A DNA stretch of 27,870 nucleotides, from NCBI RefSeq assembly GCF_002015085.1, contig NZ_MUXW01000026.1:34848-62717 (forward strand). Reading direction: 5' to 3'. Below the pieces are notes generated by a model. It did not search any database and was not told the origin of the DNA. It worked only from the letters and a program-made list of their open reading frames with translations. This document shows, piece after piece, positions 15,325 to 22,321 of this stretch; position 1 is the stretch's first letter, and each line of letters begins with the position of its first letter. The position numbers and the translations under genes are program-made. The stretch is from Glaesserella parasuis. Lineage in GTDB: Bacteria > Pseudomonadota > Gammaproteobacteria > Enterobacterales > Pasteurellaceae.

Positions 15325-15352
15325 TTGCAACCACTGACGCAAGTGGTATAGT
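15325..15352 (+). promoter_or_regulatory. Promoter for rna-sprT
   Basis: TTGCAA (15325-15330), 16-bp spacer, TATAGT (15347-15352). Expected start near 15359 gives a leader of about 25 bases. A degenerate uptake signal (ACAAGCGGA) lies just upstream at about 15299. Confidence 0.55.
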
Positions 15353-15383
15353 AACCCTTTATTTCTAATGCTTAGATTTACCA

Positions 15384-16130
15384 ATGAAAAAACAGCAATC
15401 CACTCAAAAACATACGCTTACTCAGCTCATTTCCCTTGTGGTGATCGGTATTTTTTCCGTCATTACTTGGTTTAACAATGAAAAGAAAGAACAAGAACGT
15501 AAGCAACCAACGCCAGCACCAACGGTTTCACAAAGCACCAACAATGTTGAAATCCCAAGCCAGTTAGGCAATTACGATACCAATATGGCAAAAGATAAGT
15601 TTGGGCAAAACCTACAAGCCTCTGTGGATTACTATATGTTAGCACTTTCGTGGTCGCCAAGTTTTTGCGAAGAACAGAGAAGCAAAAATAACGGCAACGT
15701 CCCAGCTCATCTTGCATTGCAGTGCAACCAAGCCTCGAAATTTGGTTGGGTTATTCACGGTTTATGGCCACAATCGGCAACTGCAAGATCAGCTGATGAA
15801 CACCCACGTTTCTGCCAAGGCGATTTGGCTCAACTACCTGAAAATCTGATTAAACAATATCTACCAGAGTCTCCAGGGGCAAGTTTGTTACAAGGACAAT
15901 GGGAAAAACACGGAGCCTGTGCGTTCAATAATGCAGAAGACTATTTTGAGAAACAGAAACAACTTTTCCGTAGCCTCAACCTACCAGGACAAGAACTCTC
16001 ACGCAAAGAACTATTTGCGTGGTTAAAAAAATTTAACCCACAGCTTAAAGAGGCTTATCTTGGAGCCAGTCGCAACGAACTTTATATTTGTTACGACAAG
16101 AGCTGGAACGTAATGGATTGCCCTCGCTAG
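15384..16130 (+). CDS. rna: Ribonuclease I (RNase T2 family), membrane-anchored
   Basis: Non-specific endoribonuclease of the RNase T2 family, acting outside the cytoplasm. 248 aa. Both catalytic segments are intact: FGWVIHGLWPQ (His125) and GQWEKHGACA (Glu174, Lys175, His176). Six cysteines in the catalytic domain (95, 114, 144, 179 and two near the C-terminus) could form disulfides. Unlike E. coli RNase I, the N-terminus (KHTLTQLISLVVIGIFSVITWF, 10-30) looks like an uncleaved anchor without a clear signal-peptidase site, followed by a Lys/Glu- and Pro/Thr-rich tether (33-55), so the enzyme is probably inner-membrane bound and facing the periplasm. First gene of a two-gene unit; its TAG overlaps the sprT start by one base. 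Confidence 0.92.
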   Translation: MKKQQSTQKHTLTQLISLVVIGIFSVITWFNNEKKEQERKQPTPAPTVSQSTNNVEIPSQLGNYDTNMAKDKFGQNLQASVDYYMLALSWSPSFCEEQRSKNNGNVPAHLALQCNQASKFGWVIHGLWPQSATARSADEHPRFCQGDLAQLPENLIKQYLPESPGASLLQGQWEKHGACAFNNAEDYFEKQKQLFRSLNLPGQELSRKELFAWLKKFNPQLKEAYLGASRNELYICYDKSWNVMDCPR

Positions 16131-16624
16131 TGCAACATCTTCGTGAACTCAAAATGCAAGTCCAACGCCAGTTAAAACGAGATTTGGACAAGGCAAACCG
16201 CTATTTTAACAAACACTTTACGCCCCCAACGGTAAGTTACACCGTACGAGGGAGAAAGGCTGGTGTGGCTTACTTGCAACAAAATGAAATTCGCTTGAAC
16301 CCTATTTTATTGAGTGAAAACAGCTCAAACTTCGTGCAACAAGTTGTCCCACACGAACTTGCTCATCTACTGGTTTATCAACAATTCGGACAAGTACAGC
16401 CACACGGCAAAGAGTGGAAAATGATGATGAAAGAGGTTCTCGGCGTGCCTGCCGAAACGTACCATTGCTTTGATGTAACCAATGTTGCGGGACAACAATT
16501 CCCCTACCGTTGCGGTTGCCAAACGCATTTTTTATCAATCCGCCGTCATAACGCTATTATGCAACACAAGCGGTCTTATATTTGCAAAAAATGCAAAGAG
16601 ATATTGGTGTTGAAGGTCAAGTGA
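16130..16624 (+). CDS. sprT: SprT family zinc metalloprotease-like protein
   Basis: 164 aa from a GTG start; E. coli SprT is 165 aa. Zinc motif HELAH (His75, Glu76, His79) with a likely third ligand His92 in QPHGKEW, then a C-terminal zinc ribbon (YRCGCQTH and YICKKCKE). Related to the SprT-like domain of eukaryotic Spartan, which degrades DNA-protein crosslinks; the role of bacterial SprT is not well established. The GTG at 16130 shares its first base with the rna stop (TAGTG), implying translational coupling. A TTG further upstream or the ATG at 16154 are possible but fit family length less well. A complete Apl-type uptake signal (16566-16575 plus a downstream TTTGCAAAAA) lies inside the gene. 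Confidence 0.9.
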   Translation: MQHLRELKMQVQRQLKRDLDKANRYFNKHFTPPTVSYTVRGRKAGVAYLQQNEIRLNPILLSENSSNFVQQVVPHELAHLLVYQQFGQVQPHGKEWKMMMKEVLGVPAETYHCFDVTNVAGQQFPYRCGCQTHFLSIRRHNAIMQHKRSYICKKCKEILVLKVK

Positions 16625-16672
16625 ACATTGCTACTTAAGAAAACGTTCCATCTGAATCATAAATGTCGACTT

Positions 16673-16723
16673 TTAGGTATAGTAGACAAATTTTTTCTGA
16701 ACTGTTTTGTCTACTATACCTAA
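16673..16723. repeat. Perfect 18-bp inverted repeat between sprT and ruvA
   Basis: TTAGGTATAGTAGACAAA (16673-16690) and its exact complement (16706-16723), with a 15-base spacer. The two genes converge here, so it may act as a shared terminator, but neither side ends in a proper T-run. It contains no uptake core, unlike several other terminators in the window, so it may instead be the remnant of a small mobile repeat or a protein-binding site. The stretch 16625-16672 shows nothing else. Confidence 0.8.
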
Positions 16724-16745
16724 TATCTCAGGGCAATCAATATAG

Positions 16746-17354
16746 CTACAAAGCATTTTTTAAAGCCTCTCGAATAAGTTGCTCACTTGTTGATTCAGAT
16801 TTCCTGTTTACTTTTTTAACCATTTTTTCAGCATCTGCTGCCTTATATCCTAATGAAATCAAAGCATCAATCGCTTCATTTACTGGGCTCATAGACGCCA
16901 TTGATAAAAGATTTCCTGATGGTTGTAAAATAGAAATTTCATGATGAAATAAAGTTGAAAATTTTCCTTTCAATTCAACCAACAAACGCTCTGCCGTTTT
17001 ACGTCCAATCCCTGGTATTTTGATAAGTTTTGCTAATTCTTCCTGTTCTATAGCAGACATAAATTCAGAAACTGACATTGCTGACAAAATAGCTAATGCT
17101 AACTTAGGCCCTACACCGTTTGTTTTAATTAGTTCACGAAATAGCATACGCTCTTGCTTCTGAACAAATCCAAATAAAAGGTGCGCATCTTCTCGGATTA
17201 CCAGATGAGTGAAAATCATGGTATCTTCATTAAGATCAGGTAGATTATAGAAACTAGTCATTGGCATCAATACTTCATAACCCACTCCTTGAACATCAAG
17301 TACCATTGATGGAGGAGATTTTTCAATAATCCTACCACAAAGTCTTCCAATCAT
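16746..17354 (-). CDS. ruvA: Holliday junction branch-migration protein RuvA
   Basis: Tetrameric protein that holds Holliday junctions and loads the RuvB motor. 202 aa, typical length. OB-fold N-terminus MIGRLCGRIIEKSP..VQGVGYEVLMPMTSFY, REDAHLLFGF, helix-hairpin-helix FRELIKTNGVGPKLALAILS and KIPGIGRKTAERLLVELK, and a C-terminal RuvB-binding domain (EAIDALISLGYKAADAEKMV..SEQLIREALKNAL). In most Proteobacteria it sits in ruvC-ruvA-ruvB; here neither neighbour is ruvB or ruvC. The protein looks intact. The Shine-Dalgarno is weak. Confidence 0.95.
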   Translation of the reverse strand: MIGRLCGRIIEKSPPSMVLDVQGVGYEVLMPMTSFYNLPDLNEDTMIFTHLVIREDAHLLFGFVQKQERMLFRELIKTNGVGPKLALAILSAMSVSEFMSAIEQEELAKLIKIPGIGRKTAERLLVELKGKFSTLFHHEISILQPSGNLLSMASMSPVNEAIDALISLGYKAADAEKMVKKVNRKSESTSEQLIREALKNAL

Positions 17355-17482
17355 TTTTGTTTATCCATTAAGTAATAGGGCAATTAGAATAATAGAAAAT
17401 AAGATCACAGTATTTTATTTTTTAATACACAAATAAAATAAATTTCCCGATAGATAACCATTCTGAAAGGAAAACTGAGATC

Positions 17483-17516
17483 AAAAAGGCTGTGTTCCGT
17501 ACTCCTAAACACACCC
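17483..17516 (-). terminator. Terminator of the potD-satP unit
   Basis: Read on the minus strand, GGGTGTGTT and AACACAGCC pair at 8 of 9 positions around an 11-base loop and are followed by TTTTT. It lies about 32 bp past the satP stop. The remainder of 17355-17482 is AT-rich with no gene and holds whatever promoter ruvA uses. Confidence 0.7.
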
Positions 17517-17547
17517 TAAACCACAGATTCTCTAATTTACCGCAAAA

Positions 17548-18114
17548 TTATTTCGGTGCGCCGATTGGCAACACAGTGCGTCCAAAACTTTCGTTAAGAA
17601 TTTCAGCAGCTGCTAAATAGAATGCTAATAACGCAGTTAATAAGCCGAAGTTACCACCAATGTGAGTAATAGTTGCATTGTGAGTGAAATCACCTGCTGC
17701 TAATAGGTAGAATGTGATGGTAAGAGCAAGGAAAATCGCTTGTAATGCACGCGGTTTTGTTAAGGTGCCGAAGAACATCATTAAGGTAAATGTACCCCAA
17801 ACTACTAAGTACCAACCGATAAATTCAGGTGATACGGTTGCACCGAAGAACACTTTTAATAATGCAAATGACCACCAGAATGAACCATAGCTGATAAATG
17901 CAGTGAAACCAAAAGTGTTACCTTTTGAATATTCAAACATACCTGCAATCATTTGTGCAGTACCGCCGAAAGCGAAGCCCATTGCAAGCACTAAGCCTAC
18001 ATTTTCGCCACCGAAAGTACCGTTGTTGATTAAACTTAATAGCCACGTTGTTAATGCGAAACCACATAAACCAAGTGGACCAGGATTTGCTGTTGCTGTA
18101 TTGTGAGCAGACAT
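17548..18114 (-). CDS. satP: Acetate/succinate permease SatP (AceTr family)
   Basis: Inner-membrane proton-coupled uptake of acetate and succinate. 188 aa, matching E. coli SatP/YaaH. Family signature NPGPLGLCGFALTTW at 10-24, six predicted helices, KGNTFGFTAFISYGSFWW, and C-terminal AEILNESFGRTVLPIG. ATG at 18114 is preceded by a modest TTAGAGGT site. It starts 14 bp after potD ends on the same strand, so the two are probably co-transcribed. A polyamine/acetate link could reflect handling of acetylated polyamines or their breakdown products, but that is speculation. Confidence 0.93.
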   Translation of the reverse strand: MSAHNTATANPGPLGLCGFALTTWLLSLINNGTFGGENVGLVLAMGFAFGGTAQMIAGMFEYSKGNTFGFTAFISYGSFWWSFALLKVFFGATVSPEFIGWYLVVWGTFTLMMFFGTLTKPRALQAIFLALTITFYLLAAGDFTHNATITHIGGNFGLLTALLAFYLAAAEILNESFGRTVLPIGAPK

Positions 18115-18128
18115 TTTTTAACCTCTAA

Positions 18129-19178
18129 TTAACGTTTTGTTCTAAGTAAATTCCAGTATTTTTCATAAGTTTCAACGGCATCGCCGACATCACTTTGTAA
18201 AACACCTTTTTCAATTTCTGCAAGCGGTGGGAAAATCAGTGGATCTTGCACTGTTTCTGCAGGTAATAATGCCTTCACATTTTCGTTAGGCATTGAGAAA
18301 CCCATCGTTTCAATTACCATTTTTGCACTTTCAGGACGCAGCAAGAAATCAATAAATTTATGTGCTGCTTCCTTATTTTTTGCATTTTTAGGAATGACGT
18401 AATTATCCATCCAAATTACCGCCCCTTCTTTTGGGAAGATAAATTTTAAGTCTGGATTTTCACTCTTCGCTCTATATGCCGAACCTGTCCATTGCATTCC
18501 AATCGCAACTTCGCCTTGTAAATAAGGCATTTCAGGAGAATCCGAGTTAAATACAAGTACATTTGGCACAAGTTTTGTTAAACGCTCGTAAGCAGTTTTA
18601 ATTTCATCAGCATTAGTGGTGTTCGGTGATTTACCGTCTAACAATAATGCTATATGAAACACTTCACGAGAGTCATTCATCAGCAATACCTTGCCTTTGA
18701 ATTCTGGTTTCCATAAGTCGCCCCAGCTTGTAATCATGTTTGGGTCAATGTCTGACGCATTCACACCAATACCCGTTAAGCCATAGACATAAGGAAGTGA
18801 GTATTTGTTTTCAGGGTCAAACTCTTTACCCATTAAGGCTTTGCTTACGTTGTGGAAATTGCTTAATTTGCTTTTATCAATTTCTGCTAACATTCCATCT
18901 TTTGCCATTTTTCCAACATAATAGCTTGACGGGAAAACAATGTCATAACCCGACCCATTCGTTAATTTTAACTTTGAGTACATTTCTTCGTTACTTTCAA
19001 AGGTGGAGTAGATCACCTCAATTCCCGTTTCTTTGGTAAATTGTTCTAGTAAAGAAGATGGAACATATTCTGTCCAGTTATACACATACAATTTTTCGGC
19101 TGCCTGCGCAGTGAGTGCCAAAAATGCAACACCTGCGACAGAAAGTTTATTCAAAAATGATTGAGCAAATTTAACCAA
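18129..19178 (-). CDS. potD: Spermidine/putrescine-binding periplasmic protein PotD
   Basis: Solute-binding protein delivering polyamines to the PotABC importer. 349 aa; signal peptide 1-26 ending LTAQA before AEKLYVYNWTEYVPSSLLEQFTKETGIEV, then GYDIVFPSSYYVGKM and GAVIWMDNYVIPKNA, the polyamine-site aromatic/acidic segment. No lipobox. The start is a TTG at 19178, two codons after an in-frame stop, with GAGG nine bases ahead; no ATG is available before the signal peptide. No potABC genes are nearby; Pasteurellaceae can carry more than one potD away from the transporter genes. A -10-like TATACT (minus, 19279-19284) lies about 100 bp upstream between two uptake cores. Confidence 0.93.
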   Translation of the reverse strand: MVKFAQSFLNKLSVAGVAFLALTAQAAEKLYVYNWTEYVPSSLLEQFTKETGIEVIYSTFESNEEMYSKLKLTNGSGYDIVFPSSYYVGKMAKDGMLAEIDKSKLSNFHNVSKALMGKEFDPENKYSLPYVYGLTGIGVNASDIDPNMITSWGDLWKPEFKGKVLLMNDSREVFHIALLLDGKSPNTTNADEIKTAYERLTKLVPNVLVFNSDSPEMPYLQGEVAIGMQWTGSAYRAKSENPDLKFIFPKEGAVIWMDNYVIPKNAKNKEAAHKFIDFLLRPESAKMVIETMGFSMPNENVKALLPAETVQDPLIFPPLAEIEKGVLQSDVGDAVETYEKYWNLLRTKR

Positions 19179-19326
19179 TCTTCAAATCCTCTTAATGAAA
19201 AAGATAAATAATTCCTTTGCAAATATCAGCAGTTAAACACCCGCTTGTTTGCAAATTCCTCTTGCTGAAAAGCGGTGAAGTATAGCGATTTTATGGCGAT
19301 TTTTCTATCAAAAGTTATCAAATGAA

Positions 19327-19355
19327 ATAAAAAAAGCGACCCGAAGATCGCTTTT
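19327..19355 (-). terminator. nrdBA operon terminator
   Basis: AAAAGCGA (19332-19339) pairs with TCGCTTTT (19348-19355). On the minus strand it is followed by a run of Ts. It lies 11 bp past the nrdA stop. Confidence 0.85.
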
Positions 19356-19366
19356 CTAACAAGAGA

Positions 19367-21076
19367 CTATGCCTCACAGCTACTACAACTTAACAAGTTG
19401 CGGTTAAACACTTGTGCCGCACTCATTGAGTATTGGTAGTAAATTGATTTTAAGCCCAATTCTTCTGCCGTTAAGTACAGTTGGTTTAAATCACGAGCAG
19501 GGGTAGCAGGGTGCACCATAATGTTAATACTTTGCCCTTGGTCAATGTATTTTTGACGCTGTGCCGCTTGCTGAATAACGCTTAACTGGCTGATTTCAGA
19601 GAAAGTTTTAAAGACCTCTTTTTCGTGTTCAGAGAGCTGTGTTAAATGCTGAACAGAACCATCGTTCAATAAGATGCTATCCCAAATTTCTTCGGTGTCT
19701 AACCCTTTTTCTTTAAGAAGTTGCTCTAAGAATGGGTTTTTATAAACCGTTTTAATCTTAGCTAAGTCTTTAACATAGTAGTTTGACTTAAACGGTTCAA
19801 CCGATGGCGATACACTGCCTAAAATAAAGCTACTTGATTTTGTCGGAGCAATACTCATCAAGGTTGTATTACGGCGACCATATCCTTTTAACAATTCAGG
19901 TTCACCAAAGCGTTGAGCTAACTCTTTAGAAGCTTTAAGGGTTTTCTCTTGTAATGTTTTAAAGATAATATTGTTCTTTTGCATTGCTTCAAAGCTATCA
20001 AAAGCAATATTGTTTGCTTGTAAATAACTATGCCAACCTAACACACCAATTCCTAATGCACGGTGACGCTTAGCAAAGCGGTTTGCACGATCAAGGAATG
20101 GCATATTTTCACTTTTCTCGATAAATTCCGACATCACCACATCTAAGAAATAGGTTAATACTTCAGGTGCATCGGTATCTTTCCACTCATCAAAATAGAG
20201 CAAATTCATTGAAGATAAACAACAAACAAAACTTTCTTCATTATTTGACGGCAACATAATTTCGGTACACAAATTCGAAGCGTGAACCGTCATATTTTTA
20301 TCTTTATACACATCAGGACGACCAGCATTTGCATTGTCTTTGAAGAACAGATATGGAATGCCTGTTTCTGTTTTACGTTGCAAAATTTTCGCCCAAAGTT
20401 GTCGCTTGTATGGATCACCTGCTTTCATTGACTCAAGCCAGTCGTGTCCAACACATACGCCATAGTACATTAACTGAATTGGATTACCTTCGGTGTGAAT
20501 ATCCAACCACTCATCAATGTCGCCGTGTTCAATATCAATGTAGCCTGCGAATTGTCCTTTACGAGAAGTACCTTGTGAAATAACATCGATCACCGTATCA
20601 AACAACTTACTGAAGTTAAATGAACCGTCTGATTTTCCGTTATTTTTAATCAAGCTACCACGCGGACGAATATCGCCAAAATAGGCTGATGTACCGCCAC
20701 CGATTTTACTCATCATACCCACTTCAGCGGTTGTCACCATAATTTCGTGGATCGAATCGCCAATATAGCTACCAAAGCACGAAATCGGTAGGCCACGATC
20801 TAAACCGAAGTTTGACCAAATTGGCGAAGAGAGCGAGAAATAGCCACGTCCCATATAGTAGTAGAACTTGTCTGCATAGCCTTCAATACCTAGCTTACGC
20901 TCTGCGTGTTCTGCAATAAAACGAATACGATCTAAAGCAGTTGTCCCTTCCAACAAATAGCCACGTTGCAAGAAAAGACGGCTGTCATCATTCAACCACT
21001 CAAAATCAGGACGGTTTACGTTAGTGTAGCCAAGTTGGAACAACTTTGGCTGATAATAATCATTAGAATAAGTCAT
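19367..21076 (-). CDS. nrdA: Ribonucleotide reductase class I, compact alpha subunit without ATP-cone
   Basis: Catalytic subunit reducing ribonucleotides to deoxyribonucleotides. 569 aa against about 760 for enteric NrdA: the N-terminal ATP-cone, which senses ATP/dATP and shuts the enzyme off, is missing. Active-site residues are intact: Cys100 (SCFGS), Asn268-Leu-Cys270-Thr-Glu272 (thiyl radical Cys), Cys286, tyrosines 546-547 of the radical pathway, and a C-terminal Cys564-Ser-Ser-Cys567 pair for re-reduction. Nothing suggests degradation, so the short form is natural. The gene follows nrdB and overlaps it by 14 bases, with no strong ribosome site, implying coupled translation. Order and length differ from the nrdA-nrdB of H. 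influenzae and E. coli, pointing to a different RNR lineage, possibly acquired. Confidence 0.93.
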   Translation of the reverse strand: MTYSNDYYQPKLFQLGYTNVNRPDFEWLNDDSRLFLQRGYLLEGTTALDRIRFIAEHAERKLGIEGYADKFYYYMGRGYFSLSSPIWSNFGLDRGLPISCFGSYIGDSIHEIMVTTAEVGMMSKIGGGTSAYFGDIRPRGSLIKNNGKSDGSFNFSKLFDTVIDVISQGTSRKGQFAGYIDIEHGDIDEWLDIHTEGNPIQLMYYGVCVGHDWLESMKAGDPYKRQLWAKILQRKTETGIPYLFFKDNANAGRPDVYKDKNMTVHASNLCTEIMLPSNNEESFVCCLSSMNLLYFDEWKDTDAPEVLTYFLDVVMSEFIEKSENMPFLDRANRFAKRHRALGIGVLGWHSYLQANNIAFDSFEAMQKNNIIFKTLQEKTLKASKELAQRFGEPELLKGYGRRNTTLMSIAPTKSSSFILGSVSPSVEPFKSNYYVKDLAKIKTVYKNPFLEQLLKEKGLDTEEIWDSILLNDGSVQHLTQLSEHEKEVFKTFSEISQLSVIQQAAQRQKYIDQGQSINIMVHPATPARDLNQLYLTAEELGLKSIYYQYSMSAAQVFNRNLLSCSSCEA

Positions 21077-22040
21077 CGGCGGTAATCTGTTTCATTTTTT
21101 TACTATAATCGGTACTACGTTTGTTAAAGAAATCTGTTTCTTTAGTTGAAATGATTTCAATATCAAACCACTCTGTTTCTTTTAACAAATCAGGATCTAC
21201 ATCGTATGGTGGTTCTAAACCTAAAATAGATAATGAATTGTTATAGCGATTCATAATATAGTTTTCGACGGTTTTACGAGAAATAAAACTTAAATCGCCC
21301 TCTTCAAAAATCCAGTCTAAAATACCTCTCTCAGCTTCAAAGGCTTGTTGAGATAAGGTTTTGAGTTCTTCAAAAAACTCAGGGGTAAATAATTCACTAT
21401 GCTCATCACGCAAAATTTCATATAACGCAATACCAAAACGCCCGTGAATTTCTTCTTCTTTTGAAGTAGCTTCCACTGCATTAGAGATCCCTTTAAACAG
21501 ATTTTTATGCTTGTTGAAAGACATCATAATAATGAACTGACCAAACAACGAAATATGCTCAACGAACAACGAGAACAGCACAAGAGATAGCACAAACTGC
21601 CCTTTGCCTGTATCTTTTTCTCGCATAAAATCTTCCATATAACGAATACGTTTCATCAACGGCTCAATTTCCGTGATTTGCGTAAACATATCGTTCAAGC
21701 CTAATTTTTCTAACAAGAAAGAGTAAGCATCTTTATGACGAACCTCACTTTCCGCAAAAGTTCCCCCCACATCGTCCATCTCTGGTTTCGGGAAGTAACG
21801 ATATAACTCACCCCAGAAACGTTTAACATTTACTTCCACCTGTGAAATAGCCAGCATTGCACGGGTTAAAACGTGACGTTCGTGGTCGTTAATATTAGTA
21901 CGGTAATCTTGAATATCCCCCGTAAAATTAAATTCGGTATGCAACCAGTACGAGTGACGAATTGCATCTTTAAACTCAAGTAATTCAGGGTATTCATAAG
22001 GTTTGATTTGAATGCGTTTTTCAAAAATGTTGCGTGCCAT
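21063..22040 (-). CDS. nrdB: Ribonucleotide reductase class I, beta (radical-generating) subunit
   Basis: Di-metal subunit that generates the radical used by NrdA. 325 aa, shorter than the 376 aa of E. coli NrdB. Likely ligands: Glu69 (first ligand, Asp84 in E. coli), Glu99 and His102 (ESEVRH), Glu161 (LFVEH), Glu196 and His199 (EEEIHG). Tyr106, four residues after His102, is placed as the radical tyrosine, so this is not a tyrosine-free class Ic or Ie enzyme. The C-terminal peptide ends TADDLF, the probable NrdA docking tail. ATG at 22040 has only a weak ribosome site. First gene of nrdB-nrdA; NrdR-like boxes lie upstream. Confidence 0.93.
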   Translation of the reverse strand: MARNIFEKRIQIKPYEYPELLEFKDAIRHSYWLHTEFNFTGDIQDYRTNINDHERHVLTRAMLAISQVEVNVKRFWGELYRYFPKPEMDDVGGTFAESEVRHKDAYSFLLEKLGLNDMFTQITEIEPLMKRIRYMEDFMREKDTGKGQFVLSLVLFSLFVEHISLFGQFIIMMSFNKHKNLFKGISNAVEATSKEEEIHGRFGIALYEILRDEHSELFTPEFFEELKTLSQQAFEAERGILDWIFEEGDLSFISRKTVENYIMNRYNNSLSILGLEPPYDVDPDLLKETEWFDIEIISTKETDFFNKRSTDYSKKMKQITADDLF

Positions 22041-22079
22041 AATGATTTGAGCTTCGTGGTTGATTATTCAATGGGGAGT

Positions 22080-22107
22080 ATTTTAGAGATATTTTTTCGT
22101 TCTACAA
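22080..22107 (-). promoter_or_regulatory. Candidate proximal nrdBA promoter
   Basis: TTGTAG (22102-22107), 16-bp spacer, TAAAAT (-10, 22080-22085), minus strand; leader about 33 bases. A second possible -10, TATAGT, lies inside the downstream NrdR-like box. Confidence 0.4.
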
Positions 22108-22197
22108 GATCTTGACAAATGGCTATCCCTGATTGTGTCGTCCTAGTGATTGATTTTAAAAGAAAAAATTTTTTGTAAAAATTCAGTTTCGCTAAAA

Positions 22198-22244
22198 AAA
22201 CTATATCTTGTGTTTTTAAAAGTTAGAAACACAAGATATAGTGG
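22198..22244 (-). promoter_or_regulatory. Pair of NrdR boxes controlling nrdBA (also able to form a hairpin)
   Basis: ACACAAGATATAGTGG (plus strand, 22229-22244) matches the NrdR consensus ACACWATATATWGTGT at 14 of 16 positions. ACACAAGATATAGTTT (minus strand, 22198-22213) matches at 13 of 16. Their centres are 31 bp apart, three helical turns, the spacing typical of paired NrdR boxes. NrdR represses RNR genes when dATP is bound. Because the boxes are inverted copies, 22200-22215 and 22227-22242 also form a perfect 16-bp stem, which could end putA transcription. The rest of 22041-22321 holds no gene. Confidence 0.82.
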
Positions 22245-22321
22245 TTGTAAGTGGTGGGATTATGCTCTTATTGGTCCTTTACCTTATTATTCCCTCAGCC
22301 CTTATCCAGTTACCTTAAAAA

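Noticed and set aside
21063..22040. Class Ic or Ie (tyrosine-free) NrdB
   Set aside because: A tyrosine (Tyr106) sits exactly four residues after the His102 ligand, as in normal tyrosyl-radical R2, and the carboxylate ligands are present.
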